The position numbers and the translations under genes were made by a program. A stretch of DNA of 64,000 nt from an uncultured Desulfobacterales bacterium (GTDB taxonomy: Bacteria; Desulfobacterota; Desulfobacteria; Desulfobacterales; SpSt-501): contig CALIUY010000036.1 in the NCBI GenBank assembly GCA_938048455.1, positions 1-64,000 of the forward strand, read 5' to 3'. Below the pieces are notes generated by a model that saw only the letters and a list, made by a program, of their open reading frames with translations, was not told where the DNA came from and did not search any database. The stretch's first letter is position 1. Each line of letters begins with the position of its first letter. Shown piece after piece: positions 41,079-50,972 of the stretch.

Positions 41079-42365
41079 TCAGTCGAGACGCGGCAGGAGG
41101 GGCGCCGTGCGGTTCCAGGGCTTGGCGAGAAGCATTTGGACATCGCCCAGGTAGCGCTCGGCGAAGCCCCCCTCGCAGTAGGCGAGGTAGAATTCCCACA
41201 TCCGCAGGAAGCTCTCCGGGAAGCCCAGCGCGCGCACCTCCTCGCGGTGCGCGAGGAGATTTTCGCGCCAGGCCCGGAGCGTGCGCACGTAGTGCGGGGT
41301 GATGTCCTCCAGGTGCACGATGTGGAGATCGCTCGCCCGGGCCACGGCCGCGGCCAGGGCCGCGATGGAGGGGATGCAGGAGCCCGGGAAAATGTAGCGC
41401 TTGATGAAATCGACGCTCTTCTTGTGGCGCTCGAAGACCTGATCGCGGATCGTGATCGCCTGGAGCAGCATCAGGCCGTGCGGCTCGAGCCGCTCGGAGG
41501 CGAGGCGGAAAAAGGTCTCGAAAAATTCGTGGCCCACGGCCTCGATCATCTCGATTGAGACGAGCTTGTCGAAACGGCCGGTGAGGTCGCGGTAGTCGCG
41601 CTTCACCAACTCGATCCGCCCCTCGAGGCCCGCCTCGCGGATTCTCCGCCCGGCGAGCTCGAACTGGCGCTCGGAGATCGTGGTCGTCGTCACCCGGCAG
41701 CCGAAGCGCGAGGCGGCATGGATCGCAAAGCCCCCCCAGCCGCTTCCGATCTCGAGCACGCGGTCCGCCGGCGTCAGGCGAAGCTTGCGGCAGATGCGCT
41801 CGTATTTCGCGATCGAGGCCTCGCGCAACGTCGCCTGCGGGTGTTCGAAAATCCCGCAGGAGTAAGTGAGGGTCTCGTCGAGGAAGAGCGCGTAGAAGTC
41901 GTTTCCGAGATCGTAGTGGGCGAGGATGTTTCTGCGGCTGCCGCGGCGCGTGTTGCGGTTCAGCCGGTGCATGAGCCGCAACGCCGGGGCGAAAAGCCTT
42001 GCCGGGCCGGCGTCGTCGAGGCCGCCGAAGACCTCGGGGTTGGAAACGAGAATGCGGACCACGGCGGCGGGATCGTCCGCCGACCAGCAGCCGGCCATGT
42101 AGGACTCGCCCGCCCCGATCGTGCCCCCGAAGAGGCAGTCGCCGTAAAAACGGGGGTGGTGTACGGAGAGGCGCGCCTCGAGCGCAAAGGCGGGGCTGCT
42201 GCAGCCGAAGACGCGCCTCTCCCCCGTTTCTTCCTCGAGCACGAGCCGGCCGCGCTCCAGACGATCGAGTAGCGCCAACACGCGGCCGCGCGCCCAACGG
42301 TCCCAGGGCCGCACGGGGATTTCCGCGGGCGGCGGGAATTCCGGCGGAACGATCCGCTCCTTCAT
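41079..42365 (-). CDS. cfa: Cyclopropane-fatty-acyl-phospholipid synthase
   Basis: A 428-residue enzyme with the amino-terminal SCP2-like region (1-130), the acyl-site segment NILAHYDLGNDFYALFLDE, the active Cys in TYSCGIF, the SAM motif VLEIGSGWGGFA and SIEMIEAVGHEF. It methylenates cis double bonds of membrane phospholipids with SAM. Its ATG overlaps the DUF1365 stop (ATGA), making it the last gene of a ten-gene minus-strand run. Confidence 0.93.
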   Translation of the reverse strand: MKERIVPPEFPPPAEIPVRPWDRWARGRVLALLDRLERGRLVLEEETGERRVFGCSSPAFALEARLSVHHPRFYGDCLFGGTIGAGESYMAGCWSADDPAAVVRILVSNPEVFGGLDDAGPARLFAPALRLMHRLNRNTRRGSRRNILAHYDLGNDFYALFLDETLTYSCGIFEHPQATLREASIAKYERICRKLRLTPADRVLEIGSGWGGFAIHAASRFGCRVTTTTISERQFELAGRRIREAGLEGRIELVKRDYRDLTGRFDKLVSIEMIEAVGHEFFETFFRLASERLEPHGLMLLQAITIRDQVFERHKKSVDFIKRYIFPGSCIPSIAALAAAVARASDLHIVHLEDITPHYVRTLRAWRENLLAHREEVRALGFPESFLRMWEFYLAYCEGGFAERYLGDVQMLLAKPWNRTAPLLPRLD

Positions 42366-43144
42366 CGGCTCCTCCCGGGATGGAGGTTTCCGCGCTTGCG
42401 CGGGTGCGGGAAAAAAGGCGCTCCCTTGAGCACCAGGCGCAACGCCTGGAAATAGATGAGGGCGATCACCTTCCCCGTGAGCAAGGGATAGCGCCGGAGA
42501 ACCCGTCCTAAAGCGCGGCGATCGATCGGCCGCCGCTCGAGCGCCAGGGTCGCATCGAAGAGAAGCTCCCCTTTCTCGTAAAGGATCATGTGCACCCCCA
42601 GCCGATCGCCCGGCACCCGGAAACGCCAGTCGTAGCCGATGTCCATATCGATGAACGGGGAGACGTGGAAGGCCTTCGGAAACCTATGCCGCCGCCAGCC
42701 GGGGCTGGGGTGGAGGTTTGCGGCGCGATCGAGGACATAGGTGTGGACCTCGCCCCAGGGGGTGTTGTGGATCTCCACGACGATCGCCTCGAGGTCGAAG
42801 CCCTGCTCGTCCCAGCAGTAATAGAAGCTCGCCGGGTTGAAGACGTAGCCGAAATAGCGCGGGTGGCAAAGGAGGCAGACCGGACCCGTGGGCCGACGGC
42901 CGGTCTGCTCGGCGACCCGTCGGCGCACCGCCTCCTCCAGGGGAAGCCGCGGGTCGCCGAAGTGGTCCCGGCGTCGCAACCAGGCGGGAGCCGGCCGCCG
43001 GTGACTCCAGAGGGGATGGAGGGCGAAGACGGCGTCGAGCTCGGCCAAATCGAGGTAGGGCAGGATCAGCCGGTAGCGGAAGGCGTTTTCGACCGGACGG
43101 AAGCGCCGGTGGCGGACGGTTCCTTCGTAGAGGCGGCTTCTCAC
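42362..43144 (-). CDS. DUF1365-family protein
   Basis: A 260-residue protein with the family segments YEGTVRHRRFRPVENAFRY, NPASFYYCWDEQG and HVSPFIDMDIGYDWRF. DUF1365 has no proven reaction but is almost always encoded between an FAD amine-oxidase-like gene and a CFA synthase, as here. The GTG start at 43144 overlaps the preceding stop (GTGA) and is the only start fitting the family amino terminus. Confidence 0.92.
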   Translation of the reverse strand: MRSRLYEGTVRHRRFRPVENAFRYRLILPYLDLAELDAVFALHPLWSHRRPAPAWLRRRDHFGDPRLPLEEAVRRRVAEQTGRRPTGPVCLLCHPRYFGYVFNPASFYYCWDEQGFDLEAIVVEIHNTPWGEVHTYVLDRAANLHPSPGWRRHRFPKAFHVSPFIDMDIGYDWRFRVPGDRLGVHMILYEKGELLFDATLALERRPIDRRALGRVLRRYPLLTGKVIALIYFQALRLVLKGAPFFPHPRKRGNLHPGRSR

Positions 43145-44382
43145 GCCAGCTCCCTTCCGAAGCGGCGGCACACGGAAAGCGCGCTGTTCACGCCGTCCTC
43201 GTGAAAACCAAAGCCGCACCAGGCGCCCGCGTAGTAGGTGCGGCGCACGCCCTGGATCTCCTCCAGCCGGCCGCGGGCGGCCAGCCCGGCGGCGGTGTAG
43301 ACCGGGTGGGCGAAGCGGCCGCGGTGGAGGATCCGCCGCGGGTCGAGGCGCTCCTCGAGGTTGAGCGAGACCAGAAATTCGACCGGGGCCGCGAGGTTCT
43401 GGAGGATGTTCATGTCGTAGGTCACGGCCACCCCGGCCTCCTCGTCGCCGGGAACGAGGTAGTTCCAGGCGGCCCAGGCGCGGCGGCACCGCGGCAGGAT
43501 GGCGGTGTCGGTGTGCAGCGCGATCCCGTTTTCGCGATAAGGGATGCCCCCAAGAATTTCGCGCTCGGCCTCCGAGGGATCGGAAAGCATCCGCAGCGCC
43601 TGGTCGCTGTGCACGGCAAGCACGATCGCCTCGAAGTCGAGCTCCTCCCCCCCGGCCCGCAGCCGGATGCCTTGTTCCGTGCGTCGGACGGTCTGGACGG
43701 CGCAGCCGGTGCGGATGCGGTCCCGAAACGACCGGGTGAGCGGTCCCAAATAGTTCCGCGAGCCTCCCGCGACGGTCAGCCAGCGCGGCTGCACGAGCTC
43801 GAGAAATCCGTGGTTGAAAAAGAAGCGCGCGAAGAACGGCGCCGGAAAGCGCCGGAAGGTGCCCGGCGGGCTGGACCAGATGGCCGCCCCCATGGGCTCG
43901 ATGAAGTGGCGCCGGAAAAAGGCGGAATAGCCCCGCCGGTCGAGGTAGGCGCCCAGGCTGAGCGCCGGGTCGCCGCGCGCGGCGAGCGCCTCGAGGTCTC
44001 GGCGCAGGCGCCGGATCTCGAAGAGCATGCGGTAAAAGGCGGGGCGCAAAAGGTTTCGGCGCTGGGCGAAGTAGGTGTTCAGGGTGCTCGGCCGGAATTC
44101 GACTCCGGTCGCCGGGCATTTGACGCTGAAGCTCATCGTCGAGGGCTGCGCGGCGACCCCGAGCGTTTTCAGCAGGCGCACGAAATGGGGGTAGGTCTTC
44201 TCGTTGAAGACGATGAAGCCCGTGTCCACGGCGAAAGAACGGCCGCCCACCGCGACGTCCACGGTACAGGTGTGGCCCCCGATCCTTCCTTCGGCCTCGA
44301 AGACCGTGACCTCGTGCTCCGGGTGCAGGAGGGAGGCGCTCAAAAGACCCGAGATCCCGGCTCCGACGACGGCGATGCGCAT
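43141..44382 (-). CDS. FAD-dependent amine-oxidase-like protein of CFA clusters
   Basis: A 413-residue protein with the dinucleotide-binding start MRIAVVGAGISGL and FEAEGRIGGHT, followed by VDTGFIVFNEKTYPHF, all typical of the NAD/FAD-binding protein found with DUF1365 and CFA synthase. It ends with TYYAGAWCGFGFHEDG, the usual FAD-contacting carboxy segment. Relatives have been proposed to oxidise or desaturate modified acyl chains. The chosen ATG at 44382 begins exactly at the FAD motif. It lies 11 bases downstream of the desaturase. Confidence 0.92.
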   Translation of the reverse strand: MRIAVVGAGISGLLSASLLHPEHEVTVFEAEGRIGGHTCTVDVAVGGRSFAVDTGFIVFNEKTYPHFVRLLKTLGVAAQPSTMSFSVKCPATGVEFRPSTLNTYFAQRRNLLRPAFYRMLFEIRRLRRDLEALAARGDPALSLGAYLDRRGYSAFFRRHFIEPMGAAIWSSPPGTFRRFPAPFFARFFFNHGFLELVQPRWLTVAGGSRNYLGPLTRSFRDRIRTGCAVQTVRRTEQGIRLRAGGEELDFEAIVLAVHSDQALRMLSDPSEAEREILGGIPYRENGIALHTDTAILPRCRRAWAAWNYLVPGDEEAGVAVTYDMNILQNLAAPVEFLVSLNLEERLDPRRILHRGRFAHPVYTAAGLAARGRLEEIQGVRRTYYAGAWCGFGFHEDGVNSALSVCRRFGRELA

Positions 44383-44393
44383 GGCGATCCGCT

Positions 44394-45350
44394 TCAGGAC
44401 GTTCCGGCCGGGGGTCGGCGCACGGCCTGCGGCACCGGTCGGAGGTCCCGCACGACCCCGAGCAGGGAAAGCAGCCTCAGCAAGAGGTAGGTGATGTCGA
44501 GCTCCCACCAGAAGAACCCCTGCCGGGCCGAGACGGCGTAGTGGTGGTGGTTGTTGTGCCAGCCCTCACCCAAGGTGATCAGGGCGAGCAGCGCGTTGTT
44601 GCGGCTCGCATCCGGCGTGGGGTAGCGGCGGCGGCCGAACATGTGGTCGAGCGAGTTGATGGTCACCGTGGCGTGGAAGAGAACGGTCGTCGAGATGAAA
44701 AAGCCCCAGACGAGCATCTGCGGGCCGTTGGTGGCGAGCTCGGGGGCGGCGACCTCGAGAACGGCGCCCAGCCCGTAGAGCCCGCAGGCGAGCAGCAGGG
44801 GGACCAGGGTGTCGAAGCGGTTCAGGAAACGCAGCTCGGGGTAGCCCATCCAGTCCTTGACGTAGGTCCAGCGGGTCGGGAAGTGCCGGGCGCTCGTCAG
44901 CCAGCCGATGTGGCTCCACCAGAAGCCGTGGCGGACGGGCGAGTGGGGGTCCTCGTCGGTGTCGGCGAAGCGGTGGTGGTGCCGGTGGTGGGAGGCCCAC
45001 CACAGGGGGCCGCGCTGCACGGCGGAGTTTCCCAGCACGGCGAAGAAAAACTGCGCCAGGCGCCCCGCCCGGAAAGCACGGTGGGAGAAATAGCGGTGAT
45101 AAAAGCCCGTGATGGCGAACATGCGCACGAAGTAGAGCGCGGCCGCCACCGCGACCGCAACCGGGCTGGTGCCCGTCCAGAAGACGGCCAGACACATTCC
45201 GTGGAGAAAGACGAAGGGGAGAATCCGCAGCCACTCCACGCGGTCGGGCCGCTCGGGGCCGGCCGAGGCGGATCCCGCCTCGGCGTCGAACCAGCGCAGG
45301 ATCGAAACCAGGGGGCTTCTTCCCTCTCGGCGGGTGGGGGCGATGTTCAT
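44394..45350 (-). CDS. Membrane fatty-acid desaturase (delta-9 / acyl-CoA type)
   Basis: A 318-residue di-iron desaturase with the three histidine boxes HRYFSH, HHRHHH and HNNHHH, and four hydrophobic segments. It needs oxygen and would make cis double bonds that the CFA-type enzymes of the same cluster could modify. Presence of an oxygen-dependent enzyme suggests at least microaerobic life. It lies 91 bases after the ABC-2 permease. Confidence 0.93.
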   Translation of the reverse strand: MNIAPTRREGRSPLVSILRWFDAEAGSASAGPERPDRVEWLRILPFVFLHGMCLAVFWTGTSPVAVAVAAALYFVRMFAITGFYHRYFSHRAFRAGRLAQFFFAVLGNSAVQRGPLWWASHHRHHHRFADTDEDPHSPVRHGFWWSHIGWLTSARHFPTRWTYVKDWMGYPELRFLNRFDTLVPLLLACGLYGLGAVLEVAAPELATNGPQMLVWGFFISTTVLFHATVTINSLDHMFGRRRYPTPDASRNNALLALITLGEGWHNNHHHYAVSARQGFFWWELDITYLLLRLLSLLGVVRDLRPVPQAVRRPPAGTS

Positions 45351-45441
45351 GGGGCCGGAGAATCGGGCGGGAGGGCACCGCTTCGGAACGGCTCGATCAT
45401 CGTCGCTTCAAGCTCGTTTGTCAACGGATTCCTCAAGTCCC

Positions 45442-46227
45442 TCAGCGGATGAGCCGGCGGCGCATGAAGAGCAGCGCCAGCATCGTGAAGAGCGCCGCGA
45501 AGACCGTGAGATAGCCTACGCTGAGCAGCGGGACCGTTTCCGAGCGGCCCAGGCCGGCCAGCCGGCAGAGCTCGACCAGGTGATAGAGGGGAAAGGAGAG
45601 CGCAAGCGGTTTCGCCCAGAGCGGCAGGTTGGAAACGGGAAAGAAGGTTCCGCTGAAGAGGAACATGGGGGTGATGAAGAGAAAGATCGGCAGGTTGAAC
45701 ATCTCGATCGTGGGGATGATCCCGGTGAAGAAGAGCCCGACCGCGCCGAAGGCGATCCCTCCCAGGAAGGCGAGCGGAAGGACCCAAAGGGCCTGCGGCC
45801 AGGCCATCAGACCGAAGAGCGAGAGCACGCCGAGCATGATCGCGGCCGCCGCCGCGGCTTTCGAGGCGCTCCAGACGATCTCGGCGACCATGATCTCCTC
45901 GAGCGAAAGGGGGGTGGCGAGCATGGCGTCGAAGGTTTTCTGATAATACATGCGCACGAAGGAGGCGTAGGTCGTCTCGAAGAAGGCGTTGTTCATGACC
46001 GCGGCGGCGATCAGCGCCGGAGCGAGAAAGGCAGGGTAGGAAAAGGCCTCCCCCCCGTAGCGGACCTCGCCCACCAGCCCGGCGAAACCCAGGCCGAAGG
46101 CGGCGATAAAGAGCACGGGCTCAAATAGGGGGGTGAGAAAGTTCACCTTCCAGATCCGCCGGAAGGTGACGAAATTTCTGCGCCACACGCGGATGAAGCG
46201 CCAGGACAGGGCATCCCACCGGATCAC
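45442..46227 (-). CDS. ABC-2 type permease (NodJ-like)
   Basis: A 261-residue membrane protein with six hydrophobic segments. EPVLFIAAFGLGFAGLV, NAFFETTYASFVRM and TPMFLFSGTFFPV are NodJ-type signatures. With the ATPase 33 bases upstream it forms an exporter; NodIJ itself exports lipo-oligosaccharide, so a lipid-linked cargo is plausible but unproven. Confidence 0.9.
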   Translation of the reverse strand: MIRWDALSWRFIRVWRRNFVTFRRIWKVNFLTPLFEPVLFIAAFGLGFAGLVGEVRYGGEAFSYPAFLAPALIAAAVMNNAFFETTYASFVRMYYQKTFDAMLATPLSLEEIMVAEIVWSASKAAAAAAIMLGVLSLFGLMAWPQALWVLPLAFLGGIAFGAVGLFFTGIIPTIEMFNLPIFLFITPMFLFSGTFFPVSNLPLWAKPLALSFPLYHLVELCRLAGLGRSETVPLLSVGYLTVFAALFTMLALLFMRRRLIR

Positions 46228-46260
46228 GGATCCTTTTTTCTCCTTTCGACCGCCGCCGTT

Positions 46261-47181
46261 TTACTCGCGGAGCTCGCGCCCCGTGAGGCGCAAAAACACA
46301 TCTTCGAGGGTCGCATCCCGAAACGTGCAGCGCCGCAGGCAGAAACGTTCGCGCACGGCCGCAACCCGGCCGTCGTCGCCCGCGGTGTAGAGCAGGATGC
46401 GCTCGCCCAGGTCGTCGTGCGGCAAGGCGTTCTCCTGGAGGTACTCCCGCAGAGCGCCGTCCGGGCCGCCGATTTCGACCACCTGGGGGCCGACGTGCCG
46501 GAGGATGAGCTCACCGGGTCGCCCCTCGACCAGGATTTTTCCATGGTCGATGATCACCAGGCGGTCGCACAGGCGGGCGGCCTCTTCCATGTAGTGGGTG
46601 GTGAGGACGGCGGACAGCCCGCTCGCCTTGAGTTTCTCGACCCGGTCCCAGACCTGGTGCCGCGACTGGGGATCGAGCCCCGTCGTCGGCTCATCGAGGA
46701 TCAAGAGATCCGGCCGGTTGACGAGCGCGCGCGCGAGCAGCAGCCGCCGGATCATCCCCCCCGAGAGGTCCATCACCCGCGCCCGGGCGCGGGAGGCGAG
46801 AGCGAAGAACTCGAGCAGCTCGGCCGCGCGGGCGCGCGCCTCGCGGCGTCCGATCGCAAAATAGCCTGCAAAGACGAGGAGATTCTCCTCCACGGTCAGA
46901 TCCGGGTCGAGGGTGTTTTCCTGCTGGCAGACCCCGATCCGCGCCCGGATGCGGCGCCAGTCGCGCGCCAGATCCATCCCGAAGAGTCGGACCGTGCCGG
47001 ACGTCGGCGGGGAAAAGCCGTAGAGCATGCGGATCGTCGTCGTCTTGCCCGCCCCGTTCGGTCCGAGCAGTCCGAAGCATTCCCCCGGCGCGACCCGAAA
47101 GGAGACCCCGTCCACCGCGGTGCGGCCGCGGAAGATTTTTCGCAGAGCGCTGACCTCGAGGATCGATTCTCGGGAACTCAT
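46261..47181 (-). CDS. ABC transporter ATPase (NodI-like)
   Basis: A 306-residue ATPase with Walker A GPNGAGKTTT, signature DLSGGMIRRLLLARAL and Walker B LLILDEPTTGLDPQSRHQ, which is typical of NodI. A carboxy-terminal extension of about 80 residues follows. The start MSSRESILEVSAL overlaps the stop of the lipocalin-like gene (ATGA). Confidence 0.92.
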   Translation of the reverse strand: MSSRESILEVSALRKIFRGRTAVDGVSFRVAPGECFGLLGPNGAGKTTTIRMLYGFSPPTSGTVRLFGMDLARDWRRIRARIGVCQQENTLDPDLTVEENLLVFAGYFAIGRREARARAAELLEFFALASRARARVMDLSGGMIRRLLLARALVNRPDLLILDEPTTGLDPQSRHQVWDRVEKLKASGLSAVLTTHYMEEAARLCDRLVIIDHGKILVEGRPGELILRHVGPQVVEIGGPDGALREYLQENALPHDDLGERILLYTAGDDGRVAAVRERFCLRRCTFRDATLEDVFLRLTGRELRE

Positions 47182-48344
47182 TTCAGCACCGGAAGCCCCC
47201 CCGCGTAGCCCGTCAGCTCCACATAGCCCACCCCCTCGACCGGGCCGCCCCCCTTGGTGCCGCGCGCCGAGACACTGCCCTCCCAGTAAACGACCCCGGT
47301 GGTCCCGGAGGTGCGCATCTCCTGGTCGGCGAGATTCGACTTGACGACAAGATCGATCCCGAGGATCGGGATGCGGACCCGCCAACTGGCGGGATAAACC
47401 GCCCCCGAGCGCGGGCTTTTCCAGGAGTCGAGCGCCTCGACGGCGAAGTAGCCGGACTCGAGGTGCCGTTTGGAGCCCAGGGAATCGATGTAGGAGCCGC
47501 TCGAGGCGGCCGAAAGACTCCCATCCTCACGGCGCAGCAGGTAAATCATGAATTCGCTGTTGTCGGAGAGCTGGAGGCTGAACCAGTCCCAGCCCACGAT
47601 CCCCTCCTCGAGCGGGGCCGTGCTGAACTCGTGGTCCATCCAGCTCTGGCCCTGGACGGCGAGAGGTTTCCCGCCCAGGGTGACGGTCCCCCGGGTCTCG
47701 AGGCGGCTGAAGGAATAGTAACAGCTGGCGCTCTCGGGGGTCGAGCCTTTTTGACTGTAGCCTTCCCGGCCGTGAAACACGGGAGGTTTCAGGGGTTTCA
47801 ATTCGAGGGCGAAGGCGAACTCCTCATCCGCAGCCTGGAGCTTATGGCGCTCGGGGAAGATCACGATGCTCCAGCCGCGGTGGTAGAAGGTGATGTCCTG
47901 GCCGTACTGGAGCCAGCCCGCGATCCCGAGCGCGTTTCTCCCGATCCGTTCGGCCTGCAGGTGGCGCCGGGCGGAGAGATCCGAGAGCGCGGCGTGGGCC
48001 GAGTAAATCTGGCGTGTACGCCAGGCCGAGGGCGGATCCGGCCATACGGCCGACCCTCCGAAGGGGGTGAGCTGATAGCGGAAGAAGGTGAGCTGATAGC
48101 CGAAGCGCCGTCCGGCCTCGGTCTGGAGGTTGCCGGTGTAATACCACCACTCGGTGCGAAAACCCGGGTGCGGGGCATGATCCCGCGGGAATTCGAAACC
48201 GCAGGGCCCGGTCACGGCGAGGAACCCCTGGGCGGGGACTTCCCCCCCGAAGGCGGCCGCAAGCCAGAGGAACCCCGCCATGCCCCCCGCCAGCCCGGCC
48301 AGCATCCGCCTTCGCCTCCCGACTTGACCTCTCCGCTCGCCCAT
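47178..48344 (-). CDS. AttH/CrtC-like lipocalin-fold protein
   Basis: A 388-residue protein with a signal sequence (basic start, hydrophobic about 14-33) and the AttH/CrtC hallmarks FRTEWWYYTGNLQTEAGRRFG and SWMDHEFS. CrtC hydrates carotenoid double bonds; AttH proteins are encoded with AttEFG ABC transporters and have no known reaction. Here it follows an FtsX-type permease by 39 bases and overlaps a NodI-like ATPase, so the AttEFGH arrangement is likely. Its ligand is probably hydrophobic. Confidence 0.88.
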   Translation of the reverse strand: MGERRGQVGRRRRMLAGLAGGMAGFLWLAAAFGGEVPAQGFLAVTGPCGFEFPRDHAPHPGFRTEWWYYTGNLQTEAGRRFGYQLTFFRYQLTPFGGSAVWPDPPSAWRTRQIYSAHAALSDLSARRHLQAERIGRNALGIAGWLQYGQDITFYHRGWSIVIFPERHKLQAADEEFAFALELKPLKPPVFHGREGYSQKGSTPESASCYYSFSRLETRGTVTLGGKPLAVQGQSWMDHEFSTAPLEEGIVGWDWFSLQLSDNSEFMIYLLRREDGSLSAASSGSYIDSLGSKRHLESGYFAVEALDSWKSPRSGAVYPASWRVRIPILGIDLVVKSNLADQEMRTSGTTGVVYWEGSVSARGTKGGGPVEGVGYVELTGYAGGLPVLK

Positions 48345-48383
48345 CGGTGATCTTCCCTTCGTTGCGGCTTCGTTCCTCCCCGT

Positions 48384-50972
48384 TCACCGCTGCCGCAACA
48401 GCGCGGCGGGGGGCAGCCGGAAGGCGGCACGCACCGCGGGCAGCGCCGCGGCGAGCGCCGCAGCGAGGATCAAGGGGAGGGAGAGCCCGAGGCTGGCCCA
48501 GTCGACGGTATAGAGGAAGGTCCAGCCGAAGGACTGGCGGTTGATGACCTGGATCAACATCCCCGAAAGAAGAAAGCCGCAGGCAAGCCCCGCCCCTTCG
48601 CCTACGGCGACGAGAAAGGCCGCCTCCCACAAGATCATCGCCCGGATCTGGGGCGGGCTTCCGCCGACGGCGAGAATCGTGTTCAGCTGCCACGAGCGCT
48701 CGAGCACCAGGACCGTGAGGGTGGTCGCGATCCCAAGGGCGGCCACGGCGAGGGCGATGAGGAGCAGCACCGTCGTCACGGCGAAGGTTTCGTCGAAGAT
48801 CCGAAGCACGGCCTCGCGCAGTTCCCGTCCGCCGATCAGATCGAGTCGGTCGCCCCAGGCCGCGACGATCGCCCGGCGCAGGCGGGCGAGCTCGCCTTCG
48901 GGGTCCGCAGGCGGCTCACGGAAAAAGAAGCGCACCCCGCTCCAGCGCGGGTCGTGGTAGCGCTCCCGGAAGTGCCGGTGGGAGTAGAAAACGATTCCGC
49001 CGTCGGTACGGTAGTCGCGCACCACGGCCAAGATCGGCAGATCGACGAGCGAGCCTTCGATTTGGGCCTGGAAGCGGTCCCCCGTTCGCTGACCGGTGCG
49101 AGCGGCGAAGACCTCGGAGACGAGGACCCCTTCGCCGGCGGCGATCCGGGGCCGGAGCGCTTCCGGGTCGCCCTCGAGCCAGAGGAAGTCCCCGTGGCGA
49201 AAGAAGGTCTCCATTCCCATGGCTTCGAACTCGTAGGGGAAATCGCCGCGCTGGAGCGGCCAGCGTCGGCTTTCGACCAGATCGAATCCGGCGGCGAGGC
49301 GGGGCAGCTCGGTGACGATCTCCTCCGGCAGGGGAAAGCGAAAGCGGTTCACCTGCCCCATTTTCGCGGTCACGAAGAGATCCCCGCTCACGGTCTGGCG
49401 CACCCAGGTTTCGACGGTGCGGCGGAAGCTGTACACCATGATGACGAGCGCGGTGAAAAGAGCGACGGCCGTGATCAGCGCGCCCACCGAAACGGCCGTG
49501 CGCACCGCACCCTGCCGCACCGCCCGGCCGGCGAGGAAGGCGGGCGGTCCGGCGATACGGGAAAGCCTGCCCTCCAACCCGGAGGCGAGACGCTCGAGCA
49601 GGAAGGGCGAAAGCAGGGCGAAGCCCAAAAAGAGAAGCAGCACCGCGAGATATCCGCCGAGCGGGACTCCCCCCGCCGGCGGCAGCGGAAGCAGGACGGC
49701 GCAAGCCGCCAGACAGCCCAGAGCAAGGAGCGCCGCGGAGCGCGCGCTTTTCCGGCGCCGCTCCTCCGGGGTCATCATGTCCATGGCCTCGCGCGGGGAG
49801 ACACGCATCGCCTCGCGGGCCGGCTGCCAGGCGGCGATCAGCGAGGTGCCGAGCGTCACCGCGAAGCTCACGGAGAGTTCGGCGGGGCTCAGCACGAGCT
49901 CCTCCACGCGCACGCGGACGAAAAGGGTCGTGATCGTGCGGCTGACGGCTTCGAGCAGGTACCGCACGAGAACGGATCCGATCGGAAGGGCCAGGATCCA
50001 GCCGAGCCCCCCGAGGAGCGCCCCTTCGGCGAGAAAAAGTCGGAACAGCGTATGCGGGGCGGCCCCGAGGGCACGCAGCACGGCGAGCTCCCGGCGCCGC
50101 GCGGCGACGTTCAAGGCGACCAGGCTGTAGACGAGAAACATGCCGACAAAGAGCGAAGCGAAGCTCAAAACCGAGAGGTTGAGCTGGTAGGCGCGGATCA
50201 TCGCCGTGCCGCTTTCGCGCGCTGCCGAAGGCGTGCCGAGCTGGAGATCCTCCGGAAGTTCGCGCGCCAGCGCCTCGATTTCGGATGGGGTGACGCCGCG
50301 TCGGAACTTGAGATCGATCCGATCCACCCCACCATGGAGGCCGGTCAGCTCCTGGAAGGTCGCGATGTCGACGATTCCCACGCGCCCCCCCTCGACGAGA
50401 GCCAGCCCCGAGGGTTCGAGCAGCCCCACGACCCGAAACCTCGCCGTGCGGCGCGTGTGCTCGAGCGCAAGCCCTCCTCCGGCGTCCACCTCGAGCTCGC
50501 GCGCCAACGGCGCGGTGAGCAGGATCGTGTAGGGCTCGCGCAGCAGGTCGAGCCAAGCCTCGATCGCTTTCGTCCCCTCGCCCTCGATGCGCCAGCTGCG
50601 GAAGGTGCGGTCGAGCAAGGGGTCGATCCCGATCAGCAAAAAGGGCTCCGTGCCCTCACCTTGGCGCCGCACGTAGGTGGTCGAAACCACGCTGTAATCC
50701 CGCACCGCGGGATGGGTGTAGAAAAGCGCCAGCGTCTCCTCGGGCAGAAGCCCCCCGGGACGGACCACCACGCGATCGGCGTTTCCGGCGAAGAAATCCA
50801 TGCTGCGCGTGAACGAGGCGATCGAAGCGTGCACCGCCAGGCGCACGCTGGTGAAGACGGCGGCCCCCAGGGCGATGCCCAGGACCACGGCCACGGTGCG
50901 GCCGCCGTGTCGCGCCGCGTGGCGCAGGCTGAAGGCGGCGAAAAGGCGGAAGAAGGAGATCAGTCGCCGCAT
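48384..50972 (-). CDS. Large FtsX/MacB-type ABC permease (AttFG-like)
   Basis: An 862-residue permease with an amino-terminal membrane anchor, a periplasmic MacB-type domain, and two FtsX cores (about residues 260-400 and 735-850). NVAARRRELAVLRALGAAPHTLFRLFLAEGALLG is the typical first FtsX core (split NVAARRRELAVLRALGA and FLAEGALLG). This class extracts lipids or lipoproteins rather than pumping through a pore. It overlaps the ATPase gene by 13 bases. It looks like a fusion of the AttF and AttG permeases. Confidence 0.9.
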   Translation of the reverse strand: MRRLISFFRLFAAFSLRHAARHGGRTVAVVLGIALGAAVFTSVRLAVHASIASFTRSMDFFAGNADRVVVRPGGLLPEETLALFYTHPAVRDYSVVSTTYVRRQGEGTEPFLLIGIDPLLDRTFRSWRIEGEGTKAIEAWLDLLREPYTILLTAPLARELEVDAGGGLALEHTRRTARFRVVGLLEPSGLALVEGGRVGIVDIATFQELTGLHGGVDRIDLKFRRGVTPSEIEALARELPEDLQLGTPSAARESGTAMIRAYQLNLSVLSFASLFVGMFLVYSLVALNVAARRRELAVLRALGAAPHTLFRLFLAEGALLGGLGWILALPIGSVLVRYLLEAVSRTITTLFVRVRVEELVLSPAELSVSFAVTLGTSLIAAWQPAREAMRVSPREAMDMMTPEERRRKSARSAALLALGCLAACAVLLPLPPAGGVPLGGYLAVLLLFLGFALLSPFLLERLASGLEGRLSRIAGPPAFLAGRAVRQGAVRTAVSVGALITAVALFTALVIMVYSFRRTVETWVRQTVSGDLFVTAKMGQVNRFRFPLPEEIVTELPRLAAGFDLVESRRWPLQRGDFPYEFEAMGMETFFRHGDFLWLEGDPEALRPRIAAGEGVLVSEVFAARTGQRTGDRFQAQIEGSLVDLPILAVVRDYRTDGGIVFYSHRHFRERYHDPRWSGVRFFFREPPADPEGELARLRRAIVAAWGDRLDLIGGRELREAVLRIFDETFAVTTVLLLIALAVAALGIATTLTVLVLERSWQLNTILAVGGSPPQIRAMILWEAAFLVAVGEGAGLACGFLLSGMLIQVINRQSFGWTFLYTVDWASLGLSLPLILAAALAAALPAVRAAFRLPPAALLRQR

